Shown: positions 18,727-27,890 of the stretch, piece after piece
How the letters are laid out: every line of letters begins with the position of its first letter
How positions within the stretch are numbered: the first letter of the stretch is position 1
From: Paractinoplanes maris
GTDB taxonomy: Bacteria; Actinomycetota; Actinomycetes; Mycobacteriales; Micromonosporaceae
Direction of reading: 5' to 3'
NCBI RefSeq assembly: GCF_023544465.1
Contig: NZ_JALPVL010000002.1
Span: forward strand, 310,001-374,000
Length of the DNA: 64,000 nt
Notes under the pieces: generated by a model
What the model was told of the DNA's origin: nothing
Seen by the model: only the letters and a program-made list of their open reading frames with translations
Databases searched by the model: none
Program-made: the position numbers and the translations under genes

Positions 18727-19824
18727 TTACTCGAAGGTGACTGTGGCTTCGGGGACCTCTCGGGCTCGGGCGACCTCGGCGGCTTCCTTTTCGATCTGTT
18801 TGCGGCGTGGGGACGGGAGTGAGCTGAACGTGGTGACGGTCAGGTCGACCCGCTTGCGGCCGGCGATCTTGGCTCGCCATACGCCGGTGATCTCGCCGTC
18901 GAGCAGGAGGGCGCCTGGGTTGCCGAGCGTGCGCCAGACGTCTTTCTGCTGGTCGCGATCGGGGACCAGCAGGTCGCGGTCGCGGGCCTGGAGCAACGGA
19001 TCCATCGGTGGGACGAAACGGGCGCCGGACGGGGCGGACGCGGCCTTGAGCTTCGTCAGGGCGTCGGTGGGGATCCATGCCTTGCGGCCGTCCACGGTCA
19101 CCTCGGTCAGGCGGTCGGCGGGCCAGACGGATTTCATCTCGGCCGTCGAGCTGCCCAGATATTTCCCCACCTCGATCGGGCCGGCCGGGCCCAGGAAGCG
19201 CAGGTAGGTCAGGATCAGCTCGTCGAGGCCTTCAGACTCGGTCGGGCGTGGCGGCGCGTCGGGGATCGGGCCGAGCATCGCGTCGCGGCCACGGGACTGG
19301 ACCTCGATGCCGCCGGCCAGGCCGGAGTGCTGCCAGACGTTTCCGGCGATGTGCCGGGCCTCGCAGCTGCGGCACTCGTAGGTCAGCGAGCGCGGCACCC
19401 GTCTGCTCACCTCGGTGCTCACCTCGCCGCGGGGCATCGCGTCGTGCACGACCTCGCGGAACGCGTCGGCGGTGACCCGGAACGCCTCGATCCCGAGTTT
19501 CATGCCGTCGGGGATCTGGCCGCTCTTGATGCGCGCCGAGGCGTCGGCGTCGCTGATCGGCCACAACTGTCTGACCAGGGTGGTCAGGTCGGCGCGACGA
19601 TGCCGATGAGGTGCCCCGCGAGCTGCCCACACGGTGATCAGCCGGTCGTCGGCGGCGGCGGCGCTGGTGCGCGCGGCCAGGGCCACCTCGGCCGAGCCGG
19701 GTGTGTATTCCTGCACGCCGAGATCGAGGATCGGCAGGTCGGCGGGGCGGGCGGAGCTGCGCTGGGCCAGGCCGAGCGCGGCCACCCGGTAGGCCATTGC
19801 TTGTGCACGGTCGACGGTGACCAC
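18727..19824 (-). CDS. Winged-helix DNA-binding protein, AlkZ-like (HTH_42) family
   Basis: A 365-aa protein of the COG3214/AlkZ-like superfamily, built from tandem winged-helix domains. Recognisable parts are LPILDLGVQEYTPGSAEVALAAR near the start, a central ECRSCEARHIAGNVWQ segment, SLGP-like FLGPAGPIEVGKYLG, then the conserved PPMDPLLQARDRDLLVPD and LLLDGEITGVWRAK. Characterised relatives are DNA glycosylases that unhook bulky alkyl or cross-linked bases; the QxQ motif of AlkZ is not obvious here (VQEY instead), so activity is uncertain. An alternative ATG at 19878 would overlap the upstream gene; the GTG at 19824 after GGGGG is preferred. Confidence 0.82.
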   Translation of the reverse strand: MVTVDRAQAMAYRVAALGLAQRSSARPADLPILDLGVQEYTPGSAEVALAARTSAAAADDRLITVWAARGAPHRHRRADLTTLVRQLWPISDADASARIKSGQIPDGMKLGIEAFRVTADAFREVVHDAMPRGEVSTEVSRRVPRSLTYECRSCEARHIAGNVWQHSGLAGGIEVQSRGRDAMLGPIPDAPPRPTESEGLDELILTYLRFLGPAGPIEVGKYLGSSTAEMKSVWPADRLTEVTVDGRKAWIPTDALTKLKAASAPSGARFVPPMDPLLQARDRDLLVPDRDQQKDVWRTLGNPGALLLDGEITGVWRAKIAGRKRVDLTVTTFSSLPSPRRKQIEKEAAEVARAREVPEATVTFE

Positions 19825-19843
19825 GACACCCCCAAGGAGCGAT

Positions 19844-20452
19844 TCAGGTGCGACGACCGTACCGCCGGGCTGCGACATTTTTCAGTCGATCGCTACGCCG
19901 GCCGGACTGGTGCTCGACCAGCTCCCAGGTGTCGAGCCGGCTCGACCCGTGCGGCCCCTCCTGCAGGATCGGGGGCTCGCCGGTGAGCCGATAACCGCAG
20001 CGCCGGGCCACGGCGGTGCTGCTGACGTTTCGCGGATCGATCCTCAGGAGCAGCCGGCTGAGATGCAGACTGCTCTGGGCGTACGCCGAAAGCAGTGACA
20101 ACGCGCCCGACGCGAGCCCGCGCCGGCGCTCCCGGACGTCGACCAGATAACCCAGCTCGGCCTCTTTGAGGCCGAGGTCGACACCGAAGAGCAGGACCTC
20201 GCCGAGGGGCCGGCCACCATCGGCCGTGATCGCCAGCTGGATCCGCTGACCGGTGACGCGATTTTGATAGCAGCGCTTCAGGTACGCGATGCCGGCCTCG
20301 ACGTCGAACGGCGACGGCATCGGCGTCCACCGGGCGATCTCGGGTTCGTCGAGCATGCGCACCAGGTCATCGAGGTCCTCGGAGCGCCATTCGCGCAGGA
20401 GGATGCCGTCTCCGGTCAGGGTGAGCGGAAAAGGGAGACGGCTGGCGGCCAT
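19844..20452 (-). CDS. GNAT-family N-acetyltransferase
   Basis: A 202-aa acetyltransferase of the RimJ/RimL type (Acetyltransf_3). It shows LREWRSEDLDDLVRMLDEPEIARW at the start, the acetyl-CoA loop VRERRRGLASGAL, which fits the R/Q-x-x-G-x-G/A signature in modified form, and the LRIDPRNVSSTAVARRCGYR segment typical of the family. It probably acetylates a protein N-terminus or small amine; the substrate is unknown. ATG 20452 follows AGGA. The winged-helix gene starts 20 bases downstream, so the two are likely co-transcribed. Confidence 0.88.
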   Translation of the reverse strand: MAASRLPFPLTLTGDGILLREWRSEDLDDLVRMLDEPEIARWTPMPSPFDVEAGIAYLKRCYQNRVTGQRIQLAITADGGRPLGEVLLFGVDLGLKEAELGYLVDVRERRRGLASGALSLLSAYAQSSLHLSRLLLRIDPRNVSSTAVARRCGYRLTGEPPILQEGPHGSSRLDTWELVEHQSGRRSDRLKNVAARRYGRRT

Positions 20453-20639
20453 GAATGGATCCTGCCCGGAAGGACCGGTTCCGGCCAGTAGCGTGGGATA
20501 TGAAGCCCATGAGTGATTAGTCATGCCCGAAACGTCGGATAGCCGCTACCGTCCGCGACGAAACAGCGCGATGATGACCATTGCCCTCCCATGTCTGACC
20601 AAAGTGGAGGGTTTTCGGGTGGGAGGACCCGGCGAGTCG

Positions 20640-20645
20640 TACCGT
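20640..20645 (+). promoter_or_regulatory. -10 box (TACCGT) of tetR gene, leaderless
   Basis: TACCGT ends exactly 7 nt before the GTG at 20653. This is the spacing of leaderless actinobacterial promoters, and it also supports that GTG as the start. Confidence 0.55.
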
Positions 20646-20652
20646 AGGTGGC

Positions 20653-21291
20653 GTGGAGGGATCAACCGCAGCGACGACCCGGCGAGGCGAGACCTATGCC
20701 GGGCGGTCACGCGAGCAACGGGCCAGCGAGCGGCGGGCCCGGATCGTGGCGTCGGCGGTGCACCTCTTCGGGACCCGCGACTACGAGGACGTCACCGTGG
20801 CCGACGTCTGCACCACGGCTCGGGTGTCCAAAAGGTACTTTTACGAGCATTTCGAGGATCGGGCCGACCTGCTGCTCAAGGTCAATCGCGAGCAGAACGA
20901 GTGGCTGCTCCGCGGGGTTGCGGCTGCGGTCCCGGCTCAGCCGGCGAGCCTCGCGGAACTGTTCGGCCCGGCGCTGCACACCCTGGTCAGCATGCTGAAG
21001 AGCAACCCCGAGAGCGCCCGCGTGATCTACGTGAACGCGCCACGCATGGAGAGCCGGCGCCGCGGGGTGCTGCGCGAGGACGCCCAGTTCGTCGCCGCCG
21101 TGCTGCGGCGGGCCGGGGGCACACCCCAGGACCAGATCGGGTACGACCGGACGCTGCTCGCCCTGGTGGCCGGCCTCAGCGAAGTGATCATCGACTGGAT
21201 CTCACACGACATGGCCGGCGACCCCGACCGCCTCGCCGACCACCTGACCACCGTCGCCTTGGCCCTCACCACCACCGCCGTCTCGCTCTGA
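20653..21291 (+). CDS. TetR-family transcriptional regulator
   Basis: A 212-aa repressor-type protein. The HTH lies at about residues 28-75 (RIVASAVHLFGTRDYEDVTV, ARVSKRYFYEHFEDRADLL), followed by an all-helical ligand/dimer domain. The GTG at 20653, 7 nt after a TACCGT box, suggests a leaderless message. No adjacent divergent operon is evident; downstream lies a 450-bp minisatellite and then a convergent enoyl-reductase-like gene, so the target is unknown. The ligand domain gives no clue to the inducer. Confidence 0.9.
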   Translation: MEGSTAATTRRGETYAGRSREQRASERRARIVASAVHLFGTRDYEDVTVADVCTTARVSKRYFYEHFEDRADLLLKVNREQNEWLLRGVAAAVPAQPASLAELFGPALHTLVSMLKSNPESARVIYVNAPRMESRRRGVLREDAQFVAAVLRRAGGTPQDQIGYDRTLLALVAGLSEVIIDWISHDMAGDPDRLADHLTTVALALTTTAVSL

Positions 21292-21407
21292 AGCGCGCCG
21301 AGCCACTCCGGCGACCCGACCCCGAACCAACCGGCGCACCGGCCTTGGCGCAGAGGGCGGCGGACGGCGGACGGCGGGACGGCATCAGAGGCGGCGGGGG
21401 TGGTGGG

Positions 21408-21860
21408 TGGCGCCAGCAACGACGGGGTGGCGCCAGCGACGACGGGTTGCGCCAGCAACGACGGGTTGCGCCAGCAACGACGGGGTGGCGCCAGCAACGA
21501 CGGGTTGCGCCAGCAACGACGGGTTGCGCCAGCAACGACGGGGTGGCGCCAGCAACGACGGGTTGCGCCAGCAACGACGGGGTGGCGCCAGCAACGACGG
21601 GTTGCGCCAGCAACGACGGGTTGCGCCAGCAACGACGGGGTGGCGCCAGCAACGACGGGTTGCGCCAGCAACGACGGGTTGCGCCAGCAACGACGGGTTG
21701 CGCCAGCAACGACGGGGTGGCGCCAGCAACGACGGGTTGCGCCAGCAACGACGGGTTGCGCCAGCAACGACGGGTTGCGCCAGCGATGACGGGTTGCGCC
21801 AGCGATGACGGTGATGCCAGTAACGATGGGTGGCGCCAGCGATGACGGGGTGGCGTCAGA
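21408..21860 (+). repeat. Minisatellite of about 23 units of 19-20 bp
   Basis: Two unit types alternate: A, GGGTTGCGCCAGCAACGAC (19 bp), and B, GGGGTGGCGCCAGCAACGAC (20 bp). The order is irregular, roughly B B A A B A A B A B A A B A A A B, then several A and degenerate units in which CAACGAC becomes CGATGAC. Type A units contain GTTGC-GCCA-GCAAC, a 5-bp inverted repeat, so each can fold as a small hairpin. The array fills the space between the tetR stop and the stop of the convergent gene. Unit length homogeneity implies recent expansion. Confidence 0.95.
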
Positions 21861-23094
21861 GGCGGCGGGCGGTGATCTCCATGCCGGTGGCTCGCAGGCG
21901 GGTGACCAGCGCGTCGCCGATGGCTGTGGCCGGCGTCAGGACCCCGCCGCCCGAGGCCGGCAGCGCATCGCCGTCGAGGGCGAGCGCGAGCGCCGACTCA
22001 CCGAGCATGACGGCGGTGGCCGCATAACCGGGATCCCCCTGAGCCCGGAACCGAGCCCCATAGCGCGCCCCGGTGGTCGTGGTGGTGAAGAAGTCGACGG
22101 TGAAGTGCCCGTCGCGCTGCGCCTTCTCACTGGGCCCGCTGCCCGGTGCGGGGAGGACGCGGTCGAGCACGAACCGGGTCGGCGGCAGCATCATCCCGGC
22201 CACCAGGGCGCCGAAGCCCAGCTTGAGGCCGTTCGCGATCAGGGGCGAGATCGGCGACGTCCCCACGCTCATCAGCTCGCGATAGCGGAAGCGGCGACCG
22301 TACCGATGGTTGTGCAGAGCGTTGCTGCGGCGCACGACCCGGGTGTTGTACGAGGCCATGAAGAACGGCGCGAGCGTGCCCCGCAGAGTCGGGTGGACGT
22401 CGGCCCCCTTGACCGTGGCCACGTCCCCCTGCCGGCCGAGGTCGGGCTCCTGGTTGCGGTCGGGGCTCAACGAATACGGGCTGGCGGCGAGCCGGCGCAG
22501 GCCGCGGTCGTTCCGCATCACGTCGAGTTGGTGGCGCAACGTGTCGATGGTGCCGCCGCTGACCCCACCGCTCATGCTGGTCACCACCATGGCGGTGTCG
22601 GTGAGCTCACCCTCCCCGTCCGCCGCGACCTGCTGGGCCAGGACGTGCACGCCGATGTCGGAGGGGATCGAGTCGAAGCCGCACGAGTGCACGATCCGGG
22701 CACCCGTCTCGCGAGCCCGTTCGTGGTTGGCGTCGATGCTCTGGCGGGCGAAGACGACTTCGCCGGTCAGGTCCACATAGTCGGTGCCGGACTCGGCGCA
22801 GGCGGCGGTCAGCGCGGCGCCGTATTTCAGGTAAGGCCCGACGGTGCTGAGCACAACCCGGGTCGAGGCGGCCAGCCGGGCGAGCGCGGCGTCGTCGTCG
22901 GCGTCGGCCACCAGGACCGGCCAGTCGACGCCGAGCTTGTCGCGGACGGCGGCCAGCCGGGGCGCGGACCGGCCGGCCAGCGCCAGGCGGGTGCCCGCCG
23001 GGGCGTGCTCGGCGAGGTAACGCGCGGTCAAGGCGCCGACGAACCCGGAGGCGCCGTAGACGACGATGTCGTGATCCCGAACCCGATCGCTCAT
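21856..23094 (-). CDS. Saccharopine dehydrogenase-like / trans-acting enoyl reductase family protein
   Basis: A 412-aa NAD(P)-binding protein. It has the Rossmann start DIVVYGASGFVGALTARYL, GRS(A)PRLAAVRDKLG, then the family segments VLSTVGPYLKYG and CAESGTDYVDLTGEV. Mycobacterial relatives such as Rv2953 act as trans enoyl reductases for phenolic lipids; most others are uncharacterised membrane-associated oxidoreductases. No polyketide genes are nearby, so a lipid or quinone role here is inference. ATG 23094 was preferred over a more upstream start because conserved sequence begins just after it. The last codons abut the minisatellite, whose final degenerate unit reaches the stop. Confidence 0.88.
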   Translation of the reverse strand: MSDRVRDHDIVVYGASGFVGALTARYLAEHAPAGTRLALAGRSAPRLAAVRDKLGVDWPVLVADADDDAALARLAASTRVVLSTVGPYLKYGAALTAACAESGTDYVDLTGEVVFARQSIDANHERARETGARIVHSCGFDSIPSDIGVHVLAQQVAADGEGELTDTAMVVTSMSGGVSGGTIDTLRHQLDVMRNDRGLRRLAASPYSLSPDRNQEPDLGRQGDVATVKGADVHPTLRGTLAPFFMASYNTRVVRRSNALHNHRYGRRFRYRELMSVGTSPISPLIANGLKLGFGALVAGMMLPPTRFVLDRVLPAPGSGPSEKAQRDGHFTVDFFTTTTTGARYGARFRAQGDPGYAATAVMLGESALALALDGDALPASGGGVLTPATAIGDALVTRLRATGMEITARRL

Positions 23095-23249
23095 GGTTCT
23101 GGATTCTCCATCAGCGCCCCCGGCCCGCTTGATCGGTTTAGTCTCGATCCGATTGTTCCCATCCACTTCCGGCTGGTGACCTGCACCGACGTGTGATGAG
23201 CCCGTCGTGGCCCACCGGCCCGGTCTGCGCGTAGCGGACCCCGCGGGCG

Positions 23250-23986
<737 letters not shown>

Positions 23987-23994
23987 CCCGCGGA

Positions 23995-24360
23995 TCATGA
24001 TTTCGGCGTGACGAACTCGGGTTGGTCGAGGACGCGCAGCCAGCTGCCGTCGGGCTGGCGGCGCACCACCTGAGCCCGTGCACCCGAGCCGTCGCTGGGT
24101 GGCGTCGCGGTCAAGGCCAGGTCACCACTGATCAATGTCGGTAGCGGCTCCTCCGGGGTGAAGGCCGGCATATGCGGCAACGCCTCCTCCCACAGTCGTT
24201 GGATGGCAGCGCGGCCGACCGTTTGCTGCCCCGGCGGGTAGGCCATCACCGCGTGCGGCTCATAAAGGAGAGCCAGGCCCTCGGCGTCTTTGGCGTTCGC
24301 GCGCTCGACGAAGAGGCGGGTCAGGTCCTCGGGCCGGTGGGCCTTCGCTCGTTCGTTCAT
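23995..24360 (-). CDS. SnoaL-like/DUF4440 protein
   Basis: A 121-aa protein with the NTF2-like fold: an N-terminal helical segment LTRLFVERANAKDAEGLALLYEPHAVMAY, then GRAAIQRLWEEAL and a C-terminal beta region ending in VLDQPEF. Such proteins are small-molecule isomerases, hydrolases or ligand binders; the active site cannot be assigned. ATG 24360 is taken because preceding residues look like promoter sequence. It is divergent from the LysR gene, 70 bases apart, so it is a natural target of that regulator. Its stop is 8 bases from that of the convergent Rpf gene. Confidence 0.85.
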   Translation of the reverse strand: MNERAKAHRPEDLTRLFVERANAKDAEGLALLYEPHAVMAYPPGQQTVGRAAIQRLWEEALPHMPAFTPEEPLPTLISGDLALTATPPSDGSGARAQVVRRQPDGSWLRVLDQPEFVTPKS

Positions 24361-24416
24361 GGGTTCATGCTTCTCCAGGGCGCTGTACAAGTCCAACGCA
24401 TAGTTCTTATGGAAAC

Positions 24417-24422
24417 TAGAAT
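24417..24422 (+). promoter_or_regulatory. -10 box (TAGAAT) of lysR gene, leaderless
   Basis: TAGAAT lies 8 nt before the ATG at 24431, matching a leaderless promoter. It lies in the 70-bp intergenic region shared with the divergent SnoaL-like gene. Confidence 0.55.
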
Positions 24423-24430
24423 TCGCAGTC

Positions 24431-25321
24431 ATGGAACTGCGTCAGCTCGAGTACTTCGTGACCGTCGCCGAGGAGGCCAACTTCACCCGGGCCGCCGAAC
24501 GCGTCCGTATCAGTCAGTCGGGGGTGAGTTCCCAGGTCAAAGCGCTGGAGCACGAACTGGGAGCCGTGCTGTTCGACCGTTCCGCCCGGACCGCACGGCT
24601 CACCGAGGCCGGTGTGGAGGCACTCCCGTACGCCAAAGCGGCCCTCGACGCCGTGGCCGACCTCCGCCAGGCGGTCGACGAGGTGCGCGGCCTGGTCCGC
24701 GGTCAGCTCACCGTCGGGATGGTGACCGGGTGTGAGGTCAAGCCGCTCTTCGCCGCGCTGGCGGCCTTTCGCCGGGAGCACCCGGCGATCGGGCTGGATC
24801 TGATCGAGGACCACTCCGACCAACTGGTCGCGGGCGTGCGGGTGAGCACGGTGGACATCGCTCTGGTGGGCGTGGCCGGCAGCCCACCGGAACACCTGGA
24901 GTCCCAGGTCATCGTCCGCGAAGGCCTGGTCGCGCTGGCCCCGGCCGGGTCCGAGATCGCGCGCCTCGACCGCATCCAGTTGGCCGAGCTCACCGCGCAC
25001 CCTCTCGTCACCCTGCCCGAGGGCACCGGAATCCGCACCGTTCTCGACGACTCGTGCCTGGCCGCGGGCCTCTTTCCCGATGTGGCTCTGGTCGCCTCGG
25101 CGCCCGGGGCGGTGGCCGAGCTCGCCGCGCGCGGTCTCGGCCTGGCCGTGCTCAGCGAGTCCATGGCCACCGCCTTTCCCTCGCTCAAAGCCATCCCGAT
25201 CGAGGGCCTGAGCATCCCCGCACTGCTGACGCTGGTCTGGCGGCCCCGCCTGAGCCCGGCTGTGGCCGCCCTGCTCCCCCACCTGCGCCAAGCCTTCGGC
25301 ACCGGCGAACAGCCGCGATGA
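24431..25321 (+). CDS. LysR-family transcriptional regulator
   Basis: A 296-aa LTTR. The N-terminal winged helix reads MELRQLEYFVTVAEEANFTRAAE, then SQSGVSSQVKALEHELG and LFDRSARTARLTEAG. A linker helix and a two-lobed ligand domain follow (LTVGMVTGC, DIALVGVAG, LVTLPEGTGIR). It probably regulates the divergent SnoaL-like gene and itself from the shared promoter region. The inducer is unknown. Its 3' side is a purine-rich repeat tract before the convergent dehydrogenase gene. Confidence 0.93.
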   Translation: MELRQLEYFVTVAEEANFTRAAERVRISQSGVSSQVKALEHELGAVLFDRSARTARLTEAGVEALPYAKAALDAVADLRQAVDEVRGLVRGQLTVGMVTGCEVKPLFAALAAFRREHPAIGLDLIEDHSDQLVAGVRVSTVDIALVGVAGSPPEHLESQVIVREGLVALAPAGSEIARLDRIQLAELTAHPLVTLPEGTGIRTVLDDSCLAAGLFPDVALVASAPGAVAELAARGLGLAVLSESMATAFPSLKAIPIEGLSIPALLTLVWRPRLSPAVAALLPHLRQAFGTGEQPR

Positions 25322-25410
25322 AGAACGAGCCCCAGCACCGGCGAACAGCGGCGGCACAGACCTCCGGGCGGGATCAGATCGACGTGACCAACGTGACCGA
25401 CGTGATCGAC

Positions 25411-25534
25411 AGGCGGAAGGCGCGGGCGGCGCGGGAGGCGCGGGAGGCGCGGGAGGCCGCAGGAGGCCCGGGAGGCGCGGGAGGCCGCAGGAGGCCCGGA
25501 GGCGCGGGAGGCGGCGGGGAGGCAGGGGAGGCAG
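25411..25534 (+). repeat. Purine-rich GGGAGGCGC repeat tract between convergent genes
   Basis: The plus strand carries about a dozen GCGGGAG or GCAGGAG units with periods of 9 to 18 bp and repeated GGG runs, preceded by three 9-bp (G/A)ACGTGA(C/T)C units at 25381-25407. No coding function is supported. The G-runs could form G-quadruplex or triplex structures. Confidence 0.7.
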
Positions 25535-25536
25535 CC

Positions 25537-26541
25537 TCAGACTCGCGGGTCGATGTGCATTTTCGGTGCCGATCCGCGCCGGCGCCCGGCGAGCACGTCG
25601 GCCGCGTCGTCCAGCCCGACCGTCTCGGCGACCAGCGGCCTCGGATCGACCGCCCCCGACGCGTACGCCTCGATGGTCGCACCCAGCCCGCCCGAAGCAC
25701 TCAGAACGCCGGTCAGGGTGACGTCCTTGAGAACGGCCTGACGAGTGTCCACCAGGGACGGCTCGCCGGCGATGCCGATGCAGACGACCCGGCCGCCCGG
25801 CTCGACGCGGTCGAGGGCGAACGCCGGCAGCGAGGGTGCGTTGGTCGCGTCGATGATCGAGTCATACGGCCCGGACGGCAGCTCGTCGCGCGTCCACGCG
25901 TCGGCGAAACCCAGCGAGCGGGCGAACTCGAGCGACTCGTGGGTCGCGCCCAGCAGGTGCACGTCGGCACCACCGGCACGGGCGAACATGGCCGCCAGCA
26001 GGCCGATCGTGCCCGGCCCGAGGATCAGCACGGTGCGGCCCGGCGCGGGCTGGGCCGCCCGCACGGCGCGCAGCGCGTTGCCACCCGGCTCGACCAGCGC
26101 GCCCAGCGTGGCGTCGACCTCATCGGGCAGGGCGAACAAAGCCTTGGCCGGCACCGGCAGCCGCTCGGCCAGCGCGCCCGGCCAGCCGTGCCGGATGCCG
26201 ATCTCGTAACGGTCGGCGCACAGGTGCTGCCGCCCGTTGGTGCACCGCGCGCACTTCCCGCAGCCGAGCATGGTGTCGCCGGTGACCCGCCGGCCCAGCC
26301 ACGAGGCGTCGACGCCGGGCCCGACGGCCGACACCACGCCGCTCCACTCGTGCCCGATGCGCACCGGATAGGTGGCGTCGCCGGTCGCCAGATAGGCCAT
26401 CTCACCGCTGAGGAACTCCATGTCGGTGCCGCAGACCCCGGCCCGCTCGACGTCGACGACCACCTCACCGTCGCCGGCCACGGGCGGATCGACCTCGACG
26501 ACCTCGGCCTGCCCCGGTCCGGTGATCACGAAAGCGCGCAT
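25537..26541 (-). CDS. Zinc-dependent medium-chain alcohol/polyol dehydrogenase
   Basis: A 334-aa MDR oxidoreductase. It has the catalytic zinc site (AGVCGTD, then GHEWSG), the structural zinc lobe with four Cys in CGKCARCTNGRQHLC, EPGGNALRAV and the Rossmann loop ILGPGTIGLLAA. The pattern fits threonine/sorbitol/glucose dehydrogenase-like members; HGWPGALAERLPVP is reminiscent of glucose dehydrogenases, but the substrate is not fixed. ATG 26541 begins the conserved MRAFVITG start. The MFS gene ends 51 bases upstream on the same strand, so transport and oxidation of one compound may be linked. Confidence 0.9.
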   Translation of the reverse strand: MRAFVITGPGQAEVVEVDPPVAGDGEVVVDVERAGVCGTDMEFLSGEMAYLATGDATYPVRIGHEWSGVVSAVGPGVDASWLGRRVTGDTMLGCGKCARCTNGRQHLCADRYEIGIRHGWPGALAERLPVPAKALFALPDEVDATLGALVEPGGNALRAVRAAQPAPGRTVLILGPGTIGLLAAMFARAGGADVHLLGATHESLEFARSLGFADAWTRDELPSGPYDSIIDATNAPSLPAFALDRVEPGGRVVCIGIAGEPSLVDTRQAVLKDVTLTGVLSASGGLGATIEAYASGAVDPRPLVAETVGLDDAADVLAGRRRGSAPKMHIDPRV

Positions 26542-26592
26542 GCCCACAGTCTGCCGCGCCCGGACGCCGGGCGACGGTGATGCCGCTGACAG

Positions 26593-27774
26593 TCAGCGGG
26601 CCGGCTCGGGGACTGGCCGGGTGGTGCGGGTCGTGGCGAGGCGGGGCTCGGCCAGGACGGCCAGGAAGGCGATGGCCGACAGGGCGGCTCCGGCCAGGGC
26701 CGGCGCGCGGGGGCCGGCGGTGGTGAGCAGGGCGCTGCCCAGCAGGGCGCCGGAGGTGATGCCCACGTTGAAGGCCGTGGACGTGCCCGCCGCCGCCATG
26801 TCGGTGGTGGTGGGAGCGACCTCCAGGACCCGCACGCCCAGGATCGAGGCGGCGCCGGACAGGGCGAACCCGGCGAACGCGGTGGCCGCCACCGCGGTGA
26901 TCTGATCGGCCCCGAAGGCGAACTGGACGGTCAGGGCCACCGCCTGCAGGGCGGTCACCACCAACCAGCTCGGCCAGCCCCAGCGGCTGACGACCAGGCC
27001 CGCGACCAGGACGCCGAGCAGACCGGCGACGCCGCGGAGCAACAGGATCGGGCCCAGCGCGGACGGGTCGAAGCCGCTCACCCGGGTCAGGAACGGGTCG
27101 ATGTAGGTGAAGGCGGCGAACGCCCCGGCGACGGTGATCGCGCTGGCCACCACGAGCACGCGGTAACGCCCGGCGTCGGGGGCCGTGCCCCGGTCGGCGT
27201 CACTCGCGCCGCGCGGGGTCTCGGGCAGGAGAACCAGCACGACGACCAGGACGACGACGCCGAGCGCACCGAGGACCAGGAAGGGCGGACGCCAGCCCGC
27301 CTGCTGGCCCAGCCAGGTGCCCAGCGGAACGCCGACCAGCGGGGCGGTCGAACTGCCGGCGAACACCATGGACAGCGCGCGACCCCGCAGCCGCTGCGGG
27401 AACAGCCCGGCCGCGGCGGGGGTGACGACCGCCCAGAAGACGGACTGGCTCACCGCGATCGCGACCCGGGCGGCCAGCAGCGACGCGTAGTCGACGGCCA
27501 GGGCCGAGAGCGCGGTCGCGACGGCGAAGACAGCCAGCAGGACGACCAGCAGCCGGCGCCGCGGCCAGGACGAGGTGAGCCGGGTGAGCGGGAGCGTCAC
27601 GGCCACCACGACGAGCCCATACGCCGTCACCAGCAGGCCGATCGAGGACTCGCTGACGCCCAGGTCAGCAGCCATCGCGGCGAGCAGGCCGATCGGCAGC
27701 GTCTCGACCGTGACGTAGAGGAACGCGGCGAGCGACAGCGCCGCCAGGGCCACCCACGCACGCGTCCGGCTCAT
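26593..27774 (-). CDS. MFS efflux transporter, AraJ/sugar-efflux type
   Basis: A 393-aa major facilitator with 12 predicted membrane helices. The loop 2-3 motif is TRLTSSWPRRRLLV and the helix 4-5 region has ARVAIAVSQSVFWAVVTPAAAGLFP, typical of the DHA1/AraJ-like sugar or drug efflux subgroup. It probably exports a small sugar or drug by proton antiport. A TAGCGT box lies 6 nt before the ATG, so a leaderless message is possible. It is upstream of the zinc dehydrogenase on the same strand and divergent from the secreted propeller-like protein gene. Confidence 0.9.
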   Translation of the reverse strand: MSRTRAWVALAALSLAAFLYVTVETLPIGLLAAMAADLGVSESSIGLLVTAYGLVVVAVTLPLTRLTSSWPRRRLLVVLLAVFAVATALSALAVDYASLLAARVAIAVSQSVFWAVVTPAAAGLFPQRLRGRALSMVFAGSSTAPLVGVPLGTWLGQQAGWRPPFLVLGALGVVVLVVVLVLLPETPRGASDADRGTAPDAGRYRVLVVASAITVAGAFAAFTYIDPFLTRVSGFDPSALGPILLLRGVAGLLGVLVAGLVVSRWGWPSWLVVTALQAVALTVQFAFGADQITAVAATAFAGFALSGAASILGVRVLEVAPTTTDMAAAGTSTAFNVGITSGALLGSALLTTAGPRAPALAGAALSAIAFLAVLAEPRLATTRTTRPVPEPAR

Positions 27775-27877
27775 GACCTGACGCTATCGAGGGCGTACGA
27801 CAAAATGTCGCCGAAGAATGTCGCCGAAGCAGGGGCGTCGATCCGTTCGGCCGATCAAAGGCCGTGGCCCGCGCCCT

Positions 27878-27883
27878 TACGAT
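27878..27883 (+). promoter_or_regulatory. -10 box (TACGAT), leaderless start of secreted protein gene
   Basis: TACGAT lies 7 nt before the GTG at 27891. The spacing decides this start over the ATG at 27882, which lies inside the box. Confidence 0.5.
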
Positions 27884-27890
27884 GCCCGTC

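Noticed and set aside
21408..21860. CRISPR array
   Set aside because: The units are contiguous with no unique spacers between them, the period is only 19-20 bp and there are no cas genes. It is a minisatellite.
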